Source: Xylophilus rhododendri
GTDB lineage: Bacteria; Pseudomonadota; Gammaproteobacteria; Burkholderiales; Burkholderiaceae_C
Reading direction: 5' to 3'
NCBI RefSeq assembly: GCF_009906855.1
Contig: NZ_CP047650.1
Span: 1,116,001-1,180,000, forward strand
DNA: 64,000 nucleotides
The notes below the pieces were generated by a model that did not search any database, was not told the origin of the DNA, and saw only the letters and a program-made list of their open reading frames with translations. Positions within the stretch are counted from its first letter, which is position 1; each line of letters opens with the position of its first letter. A program made the translations under genes and the position numbers. Below are positions 16,301 through 25,082 of this stretch, piece after piece.

Positions 16301-19300
16301 CGCGGCCGGACAGGTTCAGGTCGCCCCCGGCGCTGAGGCTGAGTTTGCCGCTGGGCAGCAGCACGGCGCTGTCCAGCAGCAGGCTGGCGCCTTCGAGCGA
16401 CAGCTCGGCGCCGAGTGCGCCGAGCAGCGCGGCATTGCTGGCGGCGGCAGCGGCCGCACCGGCGGGCGCACTCACGGTGAGGGCGCCGCCGGCCACGATG
16501 CGGTTGACCGAGCCGGCCGCGCCGGTCAGCAGCGGTGTGGCGATGGCCAGCTGGCCGCCGCTGTAGTCGTAGGCCTTGGTGTCGGCGTTCCAGGCGCCGC
16601 GCGACTGGTAGACCGCCAGCGAGCCCTGGTGGTTGGCGCTGACGCTTTCGCTGGCGTTCAGGGCCACGGTGCCGAAGCCCAGGGCCAGGCGGTCCTGGCT
16701 GTGCACCGCGTCGATGCGGCTGACCGGGCCGAAGCCGAATTCGATCTGGCGCGCGTCGATCTCCAGCCGGCCGCTGCCGGTGCCCGCGCCGCCGCTGGCC
16801 ACGTTGCCGGGCGGGGTGACGGCGCCGCTCCAGTAGAGCTTGTCGGTACGGATGGTGGCGACATCGCTGGCCGAGCCCCAGCCGTAGATGGCGGGCGTGG
16901 ACAGCACCAGCTGCTGCAGCGCCGACTTGCCGCTGACCGGGTTATAAGTGGAGAGCGTGGTGCTGCCGTAGAAGTTGACCGCGTCGCGCGCGGTCAGCGC
17001 CAGGTTCTCCAGCGCCGGGGCGCCCTGGCTGGTGTCGCCCAGCAGCAGGCGGTCGAGCACCTCCTGGTTAAGTGTCAGGCCCGAAGGCAGGGCGCCGCGC
17101 GCGGCGGCGTCGGCCAGCGACTGGGCGCTGCCGACGTTGATGCCGCCCACGGCCAGCACCAGGCTGCGGGTGCCGTAGCGCACCGAGTCGCCGAGCACGA
17201 AATCCTTGTCGGTGGCGGCGGTGATCGAGCCTTCGGAATACAGCCGGGTGAGCCGGGTGACGGCCGTGCAGCTGGCGGTGGCGCACTGGCCGATGCGGAT
17301 GGCACCGGCGCCGCTGCCGTCGTCGTAGGTCGGCACGGTGGGCGCCAGCACGTCGAGCCGGCCGTTGGAGACGGCCAGCAGGCTGTTGTTGCCGGGCGCG
17401 TAGATGAAACCCTCGCTGCTGTCGAAGGGCGCGGCGCCGCCGCCCAGGGTGTTCAGGCTGGCGCCCTGCTCCACCACGATCTCGCCGGCCTTGCGGCCGG
17501 TGACCAGCACGATCTCGCCGGCCTTGAGCACGGCGCCGGATCGCAGGTAGATGGCGTTGGTGTTGGAGCTGACGGTGATCACCCCGGCGCCCTGGTGGCT
17601 GCCGAAGCGGTCGCTGAACGACGATGCCATGGCGCCGCCGATCAGCAGGCGCGAGGCGCCCATGGCGTCGAGTGCGCCGGCCGAGACGGAGACGCCGTCG
17701 AAGCCCGCGGTCGGCGCGGCGCCGTCGGCCAGGATCTCGTAGTTGTTGGCCGAGCCCAGCTGCACGGTGCCGGTGCGGCCGGCCTCGGCCGGCTTGTTGA
17801 GCAGGCTGGCGGCGAAGGCCAGCGCCGGGGCGCCGCTGTCGGGCCCGCCGGTATTGGGGGCGCCGCGGAACTGCAGGCTGAGGGTGCCCACGTCGCGCTC
17901 CAGCACCGGGCGCGGCACGCCGTCGAGCTGCGCCTGGGCGATGGCGAAGTCGGCATACGCCATCTCGTTGTACTGGGCGTAGTGGCGCAGGGTGTCGGCC
18001 GAGGTCAGCAGCACCTGGGTGGGTGTGGTCTGGCGCACGCCGGTGTTGGCGGTGCCGAGCCGGGCCGACGCCGACCAGCTGCCGTTGCGCATGGCGGTGG
18101 CGGCGCCGGGCGCGGCCGAGGCGGCCAGGCCATTGATCTCCACCCGGAAGGCGCCGGGCAGCAGCGCATAGGTGGACGGCAGCAGCGTGTAGGTGCCGGC
18201 GGGCAGGCCGGGCACGCCGGCGCCTATGGTGATCTGGCGGCCCAGGGCCGGGGCACCGGCGCCGTTCTCCGCCGAGATGGGTGCGTAGCCGGCCTGCACG
18301 CCGGGCACGATGGCATAGACCGGATTGCTCGCCAGCCCCGGCAGCACGAAACCGCCGCCCTGGGCCGAGCGCTGCATCAGCGGCGCGAGCCGCGCATCCA
18401 CCGAGCCGCCGCGCCCGCCCAGGAAACCGGCGCCGGTCAGCGTGCCGCCGCCCGACAGGTCCACCGTGGCGCCGGCCTGCAGGTCGATGTGCTGGCCGGT
18501 GAGGACGACCGAGGGTTCGTAGCCGACGCCGTAGAGCGTCACGTCGCTGCCGTTGTAGGTGTAGCTCAGCCCGTCGGAGGTGCCGCCGTAGGGCATGACC
18601 AGCCCGGCCGCGCTGACCGAGCTGATGCTGCCGGGCAGCAGGTGGACATCGGTGGTGGTGCCGGTGTTCTGGGTGCCCAGCGAGATCGTGCCCAGGGGCG
18701 CGCGCAGCACCCCACCCTGGTTGACGGTGGCCGCGGCCAGGGTGAGTTTGCCGAAGGCGGAATACGGCACGGCCGGCAGCGCATCGCCGACGCGGCTGAC
18801 GGTGATGCTGCGGGCAGGATCGAAACCGAAGGAGGCGTAGCCGTAGAGCGGGTCCGGGTAGTTGAAGAGGCCGGCATAGAGCACGGCGGTGGCGCCGGTG
18901 ACCGGATAGACCTGGGCGGCGGCCAGGCTGAGGTTGCCCGACAGGTAGACGGCGGTGCCGTCGTTCATGCGCATGTCGCCGCTGCTGCGCAGCACCACCT
19001 CGTCGAAGGCGTCGCGCTGGACCACCAGCGGCGTGGCGCCGTTGCGCACCAGTTCGCCGTTGGCGCCGGACTGCCACTCGCCAGCCAGGTCGAGCAGGGC
19101 CGCGTCCACCAGCAGTGCCGAGCCGGCCGCCACCGCCGGTGCACCCAGCTTGCCCTGGCCCCTGCCGGTGTTGTAGGAGCCGAACACCGGGTTGGGCATG
19201 AAGGTGTTCTGCGCCTGCCGGCCGCTGCTGCCGGCCACACGCACATAAGGGGCCGACAGCCGCACCTGCGAATCGGCCGGCGCGCCGCTGGCCAGGCCGA

Positions 19301-22300
19301 AGGCGCTGGCGGTGATGCGCAGGCTCTCGGCCAGCTTCAGGTCGACGTTGCCGTCGAAGCTCAGCAGGCCGTTGACCAGCAGCGTCAGGTTGCCGAAGCC
19401 GCCGGCGGCGATGCGGTCGGTGCCGATGCGGCCGCTGCCGTAGACCAGGCCGGCATCCGCCTGGCCGGCCTTCAGCCCGGTGGCCAGGGTGCCCGCGCCC
19501 TGGGTGGCACTGACGACCAATTCGCGCGGCAGGCGCACCGCGTTGTCGACCTTGGTGCCGGTGAGCACATACAGGTCCAGCGGCTGGTAGTTGGGCGCCT
19601 CCAGCGCCAGCGCCAGCGTGCCGGCGGAAGCACCCGCGCCGCCGGCCAGGGCACGCATGCCGCCGTCGAGGAAGAGGCCGCGCTGCGAGGCCAGGGAGAT
19701 CAGGCCGCCGTCGCCGGCCACCGCCACCGCGCCCTGGCCGGGCAGGTCCAGGGTGGCCGAGGCGCCGGAGGCTTCCAGGCGCGCGCCGGGCCGCAGCACG
19801 ATGAAGGCGTCGATCGCCGAGGCCGCGGCGCTGGCGTCGGCGCTGTAGCGGTTGCCGATCTCGATGCGGCCGCCCTGGCCCACCGTGCCGTAGCGCTGGC
19901 CGGCCACGTCGAGCGCGCTGGCCGACTGGCCGGACACGTCGATCAGCGCCTGCCCGCCGACCCACACCGAGCGGGCATCGGGCATGCCGTCGGCCAGCAC
20001 GGTGACGCTGCCGTCGCCGGCCGGGCCGGGCAGCACCGAGACGGCGCCGCCATGGGCGACGAGCGAGCCCTCGATGGTGATCTGGCGGTTGCCCTGCAGC
20101 GCGATGGTGGCGCCGTTGTCCACGCCGACCAGGGCGCCGGTGCCGATACGCAGCTCGCCCGTGGTGTAGACCGAGCCGGCGTTGAGCGCCACGCTGGCGC
20201 CCTTGCGCACCGCCATGCTGCCCTTGACGGCATCCTCCTGGAACTGCGGCGGCAGCCAGACGTCCATGGCGGCGCGGGGGTCGGCGCCGGTGGCGGTCTG
20301 GCGGGCGCGGGCGGAGTCCACCTGCAGCAGCGGCATGCTGGCCTGCACCTGGGTGCCGTCGGCGACGTAGAGGCCGTCCTGGCCGGTGACGGTGTATTGC
20401 GAGAAGCCGCTGCGGAACAGGGCCGGATCCAGCTGCAGCAGCGGCAGGGTCGCCACCGCCTTCGGCCAGACGGTGCCGGCCGGCAGCAGGTAGCCGGCGG
20501 GCACGCGGATGTCGCCGCCGGCCACCGAGCCGGCGGCGTAGCGCCAGGTCACCGCCGGGATCGGCAGGCCGTTGGCGAACAGGCCCCTGGGCAGCACATA
20601 GCCGGCCGAGAGGCTGTCGATCAGCACCAGCACCGTGCCGGCGGGTATGCGCTGGCCGGGCGAGATGTAGACATTGGCCTGGGTCACCACGGTGCTGGGC
20701 GCGATCCAGTCGATCAGGGTGGTCACCGGCGCGGCGGCGCTGAGCGCCGGCCGCACGGTGGCCGCCAGCGTCTGCCCGCCTTCCAGCACGGTGGCGGTGA
20801 TGGCGATGTCGATCGGCACGGTCTGGCCGCCGGCGATGGTGTAGTCGGCCGCCAGGCGCAGGGGGATCTGGCTGGCGGTGCCGGCCGTCAGGCTGCCGAA
20901 ACCGGCGGCCGCCTGGCCGATGACGACCGCGGTGCCGGCTTCCACCTTCAGGGTACCGCCGCCGGTGACGCCTTCGCCGCGCAGCTCGCCATCCAGCGTG
21001 AGTGCGCCGGCGCCGCCGATCTGGGCGGATGCCAGGCTGACATCGCCGCCCTTGCCGCCGCGCAGCCGGCCGTTGGCCAGCAACGCCGCGCCCGAGGACA
21101 CGTTGATGCCGCTGCCGGCCGCCAGACTCACGCCGCCGGTGCTGGCCAGCGAGACCTTGCCGCCGTCGACGAAAGGCAGGCCGGAGATGTCGGTCGGATC
21201 CAGCGACAGGTTGCTCCACAGGCCGCGCGCATCCAGCAGCGCACCGGATGCCAGCGTGACGCCGGCGGTGTAGCCGGACGGCGTCACCGCGAGCAGCGGC
21301 GCATCCGCCCAGGACAGGCCGCTTGGCAGCGGCCGCGACACGATATTGCCCAGCGAGATGCTGCCGCCGCGTGCGCTCAGCGTGGCGTGCACATCGACCT
21401 GGGTGGCATGCAGCGAGATCTCGCCGCCGTTGGCCACCGAGACGGCGCCGTCCACCAGGATGGAACCGTTGGCATAGGCCTGCAGGCCGCCGAGCTGCTG
21501 CTCGCGCAGCCAGCCGGCATCGATGCCGATGCCGCCGGTCACCGGGCTGGGCAGGACGTCGTCGCTGCTCAGCGCGTCGGCGACAGCGGCGAAGCTGCCG
21601 ATGACGATCCTGCCGACCGTGGGCAGCACGGTCTCGCGCAGGGCCAGGCTGTCCTTGTCGTAGATCGGCGTGACCCGGCCGATGACCAGCTGGCCGCGGC
21701 TGGCCACGGCGTTCTGCGACTGCTGGTAGCTGTCCAGGCCCGCGTCGCGGGCGGACTGCTGGCGCTCGCCCTGGAAGGCCACCGTCTCGATGCCGCCTTC
21801 GAGCACCGCCCGGCCGGTCGAGACGATCAGCCGGCCGGCGTCGCGGCCCACGGTATAGCCGCTCTCCAGCCGGCGCTGCGGCGCGATCAGCGGGTTGTAG
21901 AAGGATTCGGTGGCGCTGGCGCCCCAGCGGGCGTGGGCCGCCTCGTAGCCCTTGTAGATGCCGGTGTAGAGCAGGTCGCCGGGCGCACTGGAGGCTTCGT
22001 AGAGCCGGCCGTCGCTGCCCTTCAAAAAGGTCTGCTGAAGGTAGCCGGTGGCCACGTCCAGCGTGCCGCCCGAGAGGTTGATGCTGGAGCCGCGCTGGGT
22101 GAGCAGCTCGCCGCCGCCGAACTGCACCGTGCCGCCCTGCGCCGCCCATTCGCCGATGCCGTGGCCGCTGGTGCCCAGGTAGCCGCCCACCTCCAGCAGG
22201 CCGCCGGCGGTGTACCAGCGGTCGGCGTCGTAGCCGCCGGTGCCCTTGGCCACCTTCACCAGGCGGCGCCGGTCGATCCAGATGTTGCCGTTGTTGAGCA

Positions 22301-23972
22301 GCGCGCTGTCGCGGTTGCCCGGCGCGTCGCGCTGCTCGTTGCCCTGCACGTTGACCAGCACGTTGTTGGCCGCCATGGCCAGCTGCACGCCGACCGCGCC
22401 GGAGACGTCGATGGAGGCGCCCGCGCCCACCGTGCTGCGGCGGGCCGCGTCCACGAAGACCTGGCCGCCGGTGGCCAGGGTGAGGGAGCGGTCCTGGAAG
22501 TCGACCTCGCCGTCGCTGGCGATGCGCACCAGGGAGAGGTCGCGCCGGTCGGCGATGCCGTCGGCCAGCTTGTCGCTGAGTGCGATCAGGGCGGCGCGCT
22601 GGGCATCGAGCGCGGTGTCGGCGCTGCTGTCCAGGCCGATGGCGGTGATGCTGCCGGGCGCCAGCGTGACCGTGCCGCTGCCGTTGCCGGACTGCGCCAT
22701 CAGGTGCACCGTGCCGCGGGTGGTGACCGAGCTGGTGGACTGGATCACGCCGGCCTGCAGCACTTCGCGGCCGGTGAGGGTGATGTCGCCGGTCGTCGCC
22801 TGAATAAGGCCGGTGTTGGCTACCCGGCCGGCATCGCTGCCGGCGGCCAGCAGCGGCGTGACCACGTTGCCCCGGGTGCTGCTGTTGGTGTTGCCGCTGG
22901 AATCCAGCCCGCGCGAGATGGCGAAGGCATCGCCCGCCGCCAGCACCGTCTGGCCGCCGGGGGTGGAGATCTGGCCGCCGTTGCGGGTCTCGCGGCCGGC
23001 CAGCAGCACATAGCCGCCGCCCTGGGTGACGGTGGTGGCCGGGCGCGTCTGGATGCTGGCGCCGGGCTCGACGATGACGTCGCCGCTGGCCTTGCCGTGG
23101 CTGAAGCCGGTGGCCGAGCTGACCAGCTCATTGGCGAAGCTGGGCAGCACCTTGCCGCCCACGGTGTCGCCGTAGAGGCCCTTGCGGAACTGGCTGTCGC
23201 TCATGCCGGCGGCGGCGGCCACCAGGTTGCGGCTATCGACCTGGCTGGAGCCGGAGAAGACGATGCCGTTGCGGTTGACCACCATCACCGTGCCGTCGGC
23301 CTTGATCTGCCCCTGGATCTGGCTGGGCCGCGCCTGCGGGTCGTTGACCCGGTTGAGCACCGCCCAGGCCGCGTCCTGCTGGAACTGCACGGTGGTGTTC
23401 CTGCCGACGTTGAAGGTCTCCCAGTTGAGGATGGCCTTGTCGGCGGTCTGCTGGATGGCCACGGTGGTGCGGCCGTTGGCCACCGACTGCACCGGCGCGT
23501 TGGCGTTGGCCCAGCCGGCGGTGAGGCTGTTGCCGTCGACCTTCAGGCCGCCCTCCCCCAGCCCGTCCGGCACGCCGGAAGCCGCGCCCAGCGCGGCCTG
23601 CCGGGCGGCGGCCTGCGCCGCCTGCTGGGCGGCGATGCCGCGCGCGGCCAGATTGAGGTTGTCGAGCGAGCGCTGCAGCTCGGCCTGGGCCTTCTGCTGC
23701 TGCGCGACCGGATTGCCCAGGCTGGAGGCCGGCATGCCGTTGGGCAGCCGCCCGGTGGCCGCGGCCACGCCCTGCGCCGCGCCCTTGCCGGCGAACCAGG
23801 CCCTGCTGAAGGCCTGCTGCGCCTGCGCGTTGCCCAGCACCGCGCCGGTGGCCAGCATCACGCCGATGGCCTGCACCAGCGGCCGGAGCCTGGGAACGCG
23901 GCGGTGCGGCGTGCGGTGCGGAAAACCGCGGAGGACGGGCTGCGGATGCGGGGTGCTGCTGCTGCGTGACAT
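10329..23972 (-). CDS. Filamentous-haemagglutinin-like exoprotein (TpsA, PdtA-like), 4547 residues
   Basis: ATG 23972 (MSRSSSTPHPQPV), with GAGAAG upstream, is preferred over an ATG 10 codons earlier that lacks an RBS. An extended signal peptide (LRPLVQAIGVMLATGAVLGNAQA) and an Ala/Gln-rich helix come first. The TPS domain lies at about residues 150-290 (TTVAIQQTADKAILNWETF; VVNRNGIVFSGSSQVDSRN), the region read by the FhaC-like partner. The rest is thousands of residues of beta-helix-like Gly/Ala/Thr/Leu repeats. The C-terminus resembles DUF3739, the haemagglutinin family tied to VreARI loci (IPPGDIDLVAPLGTIDAGEAG; NAANIQVQGKAVG). It is expected on or outside the cell surface, in adhesion, predation or virulence. 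Two RGD triplets occur. No toxin domain is visible at the C-terminus. Confidence 0.92.
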   Translation of the reverse strand: MSRSSSTPHPQPVLRGFPHRTPHRRVPRLRPLVQAIGVMLATGAVLGNAQAQQAFSRAWFAGKGAAQGVAAATGRLPNGMPASSLGNPVAQQQKAQAELQRSLDNLNLAARGIAAQQAAQAAARQAALGAASGVPDGLGEGGLKVDGNSLTAGWANANAPVQSVANGRTTVAIQQTADKAILNWETFNVGRNTTVQFQQDAAWAVLNRVNDPQARPSQIQGQIKADGTVMVVNRNGIVFSGSSQVDSRNLVAAAAGMSDSQFRKGLYGDTVGGKVLPSFANELVSSATGFSHGKASGDVIVEPGASIQTRPATTVTQGGGYVLLAGRETRNGGQISTPGGQTVLAAGDAFAISRGLDSSGNTNSSTRGNVVTPLLAAGSDAGRVANTGLIQATTGDITLTGREVLQAGVIQSTSSVTTRGTVHLMAQSGNGSGTVTLAPGSITAIGLDSSADTALDAQRAALIALSDKLADGIADRRDLSLVRIASDGEVDFQDRSLTLATGGQVFVDAARRSTVGAGASIDVSGAVGVQLAMAANNVLVNVQGNEQRDAPGNRDSALLNNGNIWIDRRRLVKVAKGTGGYDADRWYTAGGLLEVGGYLGTSGHGIGEWAAQGGTVQFGGGELLTQRGSSINLSGGTLDVATGYLQQTFLKGSDGRLYEASSAPGDLLYTGIYKGYEAAHARWGASATESFYNPLIAPQRRLESGYTVGRDAGRLIVSTGRAVLEGGIETVAFQGERQQSARDAGLDSYQQSQNAVASRGQLVIGRVTPIYDKDSLALRETVLPTVGRIVIGSFAAVADALSSDDVLPSPVTGGIGIDAGWLREQQLGGLQAYANGSILVDGAVSVANGGEISLHATQVDVHATLSARGGSISLGNIVSRPLPSGLSWADAPLLAVTPSGYTAGVTLASGALLDARGLWSNLSLDPTDISGLPFVDGGKVSLASTGGVSLAAGSGINVSSGAALLANGRLRGGKGGDVSLASAQIGGAGALTLDGELRGEGVTGGGTLKVEAGTAVVIGQAAAGFGSLTAGTASQIPLRLAADYTIAGGQTVPIDIAITATVLEGGQTLAATVRPALSAAAPVTTLIDWIAPSTVVTQANVYISPGQRIPAGTVLVLIDSLSAGYVLPRGLFANGLPIPAVTWRYAAGSVAGGDIRVPAGYLLPAGTVWPKAVATLPLLQLDPALFRSGFSQYTVTGQDGLYVADGTQVQASMPLLQVDSARARQTATGADPRAAMDVWLPPQFQEDAVKGSMAVRKGASVALNAGSVYTTGELRIGTGALVGVDNGATIALQGNRQITIEGSLVAHGGAVSVLPGPAGDGSVTVLADGMPDARSVWVGGQALIDVSGQSASALDVAGQRYGTVGQGGRIEIGNRYSADASAAASAIDAFIVLRPGARLEASGASATLDLPGQGAVAVAGDGGLISLASQRGLFLDGGMRALAGGAGASAGTLALALEAPNYQPLDLYVLTGTKVDNAVRLPRELVVSATQGAGTLATGLKAGQADAGLVYGSGRIGTDRIAAGGFGNLTLLVNGLLSFDGNVDLKLAESLRITASAFGLASGAPADSQVRLSAPYVRVAGSSGRQAQNTFMPNPVFGSYNTGRGQGKLGAPAVAAGSALLVDAALLDLAGEWQSGANGELVRNGATPLVVQRDAFDEVVLRSSGDMRMNDGTAVYLSGNLSLAAAQVYPVTGATAVLYAGLFNYPDPLYGYASFGFDPARSITVSRVGDALPAVPYSAFGKLTLAAATVNQGGVLRAPLGTISLGTQNTGTTTDVHLLPGSISSVSAAGLVMPYGGTSDGLSYTYNGSDVTLYGVGYEPSVVLTGQHIDLQAGATVDLSGGGTLTGAGFLGGRGGSVDARLAPLMQRSAQGGGFVLPGLASNPVYAIVPGVQAGYAPISAENGAGAPALGRQITIGAGVPGLPAGTYTLLPSTYALLPGAFRVEINGLAASAAPGAATAMRNGSWSASARLGTANTGVRQTTPTQVLLTSADTLRHYAQYNEMAYADFAIAQAQLDGVPRPVLERDVGTLSLQFRGAPNTGGPDSGAPALAFAASLLNKPAEAGRTGTVQLGSANNYEILADGAAPTAGFDGVSVSAGALDAMGASRLLIGGAMASSFSDRFGSHQGAGVITVSSNTNAIYLRSGAVLKAGEIVLVTGRKAGEIVVEQGASLNTLGGGAAPFDSSEGFIYAPGNNSLLAVSNGRLDVLAPTVPTYDDGSGAGAIRIGQCATASCTAVTRLTRLYSEGSITAATDKDFVLGDSVRYGTRSLVLAVGGINVGSAQSLADAAARGALPSGLTLNQEVLDRLLLGDTSQGAPALENLALTARDAVNFYGSTTLSTYNPVSGKSALQQLVLSTPAIYGWGSASDVATIRTDKLYWSGAVTPPGNVASGGAGTGSGRLEIDARQIEFGFGPVSRIDAVHSQDRLALGFGTVALNASESVSANHQGSLAVYQSRGAWNADTKAYDYSGGQLAIATPLLTGAAGSVNRIVAGGALTVSAPAGAAAAAASNAALLGALGAELSLEGASLLLDSAVLLPSGKLSLSAGGDLNLSGRAQIDLAGRKIDFFDSSKYSWGGDLVMASRGGDIRQAAGSVIDLSAVQNRAGALGATALGEGAGTVDLAGTLRGTASGHYDAGGTLVPYESGSAEVRAQHIADFAGLNQRLNTGGLHGTRSFQLKQGDLVIGDEIQAHAVEVSVDRGSLTVNGRIDASGERVGSIRLAASGGLTVAGGALLDAHGTVLRLDSYGLPIEAANRAAIELDSGEGRLTLASGARFDLRAGTASNNAVAYGGIELNAPRLGGATGSDVDIDAAGTIAIQGARTVNLNAFARYTDARPGTDTSTDGRPYQVVDQAYLDQKHADSTAFIDHALANGALMDGKLAGLRGYTDQFHLRPGVIVASATPDGDLHLDGDIDLSGYRYASIHPGSPRTGMRGSGEAGALVLRAGGNLDIFGSLSDGFDIAALPVTPDDRGWMLLAGHNPWGGDVVIPHGGMATLASGTNFRSGRTLNFDLPMQAATLATGTLLPAPATLGADLLLRAGTVLGGDVFDGAGQKVQSAGSVLARDFTVPAGYRLGAGFRLASAASIAAMTWPGGVPLPYQFSADAGITLAGDLSLAKGAIVPSETDVKLPGGVLSVNLRTSDADGNQGRNYAVAGMLPAGSRSWDLRLVAGADLGAADTRRTVPDSKALIRMSDAHVGLGQVTRDVPGTGAPAQYVWDENIDVQTLANDFGFVNAQPGQPITGDDLALLEAYGGLDVNGFGYGTIVVQTAAPTPPDTETVTVPARQQLFSVIRTGTGRLDLVSGGDILMTSLYGVYTAGTPSASLAAAGSADRYNLPRATAADGTVLGAAGAAYAPLVDGGAGSLYQAWYPEHGGDLLVKAGGAVKGDLIGSRASGDRGDPLGNTRPGISGSAAVGNWLWRQGTGSVTPGADGIPTAWWINFGSYVSGLSSTYTLFEDQPYLVGFTGIGTLGGGNLVLRTGGDAGTIDARGQFNQYYNQRSQGLDLAVGSTGRIGADGKPVLTGGGDLDIRIGGALNPVADVRSFQTGIDNPSATRTQTLLDLNGSFVNLRGALQLQTGAAGGIDLRYDANDPKESRGYGAFRPTAAYSGGGVVLVPGDAGVRVDTRGDLVVGAVVDPGRVPLYNDGTPFNYAGSAFTGQGWTWFSLWTPSTAVDLLSAGGNLNPVSATADTRTKVDFMATDGRIVYPSVLRAAAASGSLFYGNTGSVATPVTTASTASLVLAPAPSGAQFTQGAGTGQLELLAAGSIFASGYAVSMSGVDPVRLPTPFNPGFSGGYLNAWFGLAHASNVAADGLLPSVALYDGKGQYTEQAYPLFSLVAPTSTDYAAAGQEPARFYAVQGDIVGLRTGSIITRANVNTSYPLWYEGSGTVAIRAGRDIVNAGTPLATVEGLPTLAQGYKAFYSTLPSNAGSPGQLSYVDIGSARGNLIVQHHADDVSVVQAGRDIRYSSFYVAGPGQLELTAGRDIYMGDKAELRSIGAIAPGAAASRSAGAGIAVLAGVGSAGPDYAGFAARYLDPANRATAGLALAGQPGKVVEVYGGSLSLAQWLAAEFGYAGDEAGAPAFLAARQAELDSARRQAASGSTVAARRDLQNEYGQTSQLYLVNWLGQRFGGANGLGLHFDAATMDARSFFAALPAEQQRVFLRNVYYAELKASGREYNAVAGPREGSYLRGRDAIAALFPGQDTQGRALDYQGGLTMFSSATYHSQSVDGLLSKRPQPGKTYLRYDDWVAAGSPGYNVPYYEVQDAGIHTDFGGDIQVMTPGGRTLVGVDGGFVPASGSGLLTQGEGNIEIYALGSILLGQSRVFTTFGGNIMGWSATGDINAGRGAKTNVVYTPQLRTYDSAGNVTLSPSAPTTGAGIATLNPIPEIPPGDIDLVAPLGTIDAGEAGIRVSGNVNLAALQVANAANIQVQGKAVGIPTIAAVNVGALSNASAAAAQAGMAAQETLQRERGAARQNLPSVFTVRVLDRGGEGEGSRAPAATTPGRPQAYNPDGVVQVLGAGRLDAAEQQALTASERRALTR

Positions 23973-24058
23973 GGGCGCTTCTCTATCTGGATTCGATGGC
24001 ATGGCCGGGTCGCTGCTTTTGCAGCGTCCGGCAGCTATGACCAGCGGAGAAGGCGGGC

Positions 24059-24084
24059 ACCGAAGAATGTCACGAAAGATTCAT
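24059..24084 (-). promoter_or_regulatory. Conserved 26-bp block, candidate ECF promoter of the exoprotein gene
   Basis: Minus-strand reading ATGAA-N2-TTTCGTGACA-N5-CGGT, matching the block at 10256-10281 in all 19 fixed positions. It ends 86 nt before the exoprotein ATG, in the 126-bp gap after the anti-sigma gene. The TCA triplets within it are 11 bp apart on the plus strand, so overlap with a weak Pho-type half-site pair cannot be excluded. Confidence 0.5.
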
Positions 24085-24098
24085 ACAAGCCGCCGGGC

Positions 24099-25082
24099 TC
24101 AGGTGCCTGCCTCGCCCAGCAAGACGATGCCGCCGGGCAGGCGGGTGACGGCCACGCCGTAGGCATCGCGCATCAGCACGATGGCGTCGTCCAGCCGGTC
24201 GATCGAGAAGCTGGCCTGCACCTGGCGCCGGCCCAGGCCGCGGCTGGTGAGGATGAGTTTGCCGGGCCGGTAGCGGTTGATCTCGGCCACCACGTCCTCC
24301 AGCGCCACGCCGTCGAAGACCAGCAGGCGCTTGCGCCAGGCGCTGACGGCGCCTTCGTCGGCCGCCGTCGCCGGGCCGAAGGGCGCCGCGCCGAATGTCA
24401 GCTGCCGGCCGGCGGCCAGGGTGACGCGGTCCGTGCCGCGGCTCAGTTCCACTTCGCCGGCCAGGCAGCTGACGCAGGCCATGCCGTCGATCAGGCGCAC
24501 GTTGTAGCGGGCATCCTTCGCCGCCAGGCTGGCGCTGTTCACCCGCAGCACGGGCGCCAGAGCCGCGCCGCGCCGGATGTCCATCTCGATCTCGCCCTCG
24601 ATCAGCCGGAGCCTGGCCGCGCTGTCCTGCACATCCAGCCGGGTGCGGGTGTTCATGCGCAGCACCGTGCCCTGGGCCAGTTGCAGCTCGCGCTGCTCGC
24701 CGGGGCCGGTGCGGTAGTCGGCGGCCAGCTCCAGCATGGAGGGCCACAGCGCCAACGGCGGGCGCAGCGCGAGATAGCCCGCCGATGCGGCCACCGCACC
24801 GCCCAGCACCAGACGCCGGCCAGGGCTGAAGCCCCGCGCCGGGCGGGCCGCCGCGCGGGCCTCGGCGCCGGCCACGCGGCGCGCCGCGCCCTGCATCTCG
24901 GCCCACACGGCGCGCGACTGGGCGAAGGCGCTGGCGTGGGCCGGGCCCAGGGCGCACCAGGCCCGGAAGGCGCGGGCATCGTCCTCGGTGGCCTGGCCGG
25001 AAGACAGGCGCACGACCCAGGCCTGCGCCTCGCGGCGCACGGCTTGCGGCAGGGGGGCCTCGGTCGGTTTATGCATCGTCAT
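24099..25082 (-). CDS. FecR-family anti-sigma factor (VreR-like)
   Basis: 327 residues, ATG 25082. The N-terminal cytoplasmic sigma-binding part is the FecR N-domain (REAQAWVVRLSSGQATEDDARAFRAWC, residues about 17-65). A membrane helix lies near residues 88-105 (LVLGGAVAASAGYLAL). The periplasmic FecR domain follows (GEQRELQLAQGTVLRMNT; LRLIEGEIEMDI), then a C-terminal STN-like domain (LLVFDGVALEDVVAEINRY). Such proteins hold the sigma factor until the periplasmic STN protein signals and the anti-sigma is cleaved. The gene overlaps the sigma gene by 14 bp and so is translationally coupled. It is the only FecR in the window although two sigma/STN pairs are present. Confidence 0.92.
   Translation of the reverse strand: MTMHKPTEAPLPQAVRREAQAWVVRLSSGQATEDDARAFRAWCALGPAHASAFAQSRAVWAEMQGAARRVAGAEARAAARPARGFSPGRRLVLGGAVAASAGYLALRPPLALWPSMLELAADYRTGPGEQRELQLAQGTVLRMNTRTRLDVQDSAARLRLIEGEIEMDIRRGAALAPVLRVNSASLAAKDARYNVRLIDGMACVSCLAGEVELSRGTDRVTLAAGRQLTFGAAPFGPATAADEGAVSAWRKRLLVFDGVALEDVVAEINRYRPGKLILTSRGLGRRQVQASFSIDRLDDAIVLMRDAYGVAVTRLPGGIVLLGEAGT

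Noticed and set aside
10323..23969. A 4548-codon open frame on the plus strand, antisense to the whole exoprotein gene
   Set aside because: Its sequence is Gly/Ala/Val/Gln/Arg-rich with no signal, domain or RBS. Long antisense frames are expected opposite high-GC genes with GC-ending codons; the minus-strand frame has clear TPS and DUF3739 features.
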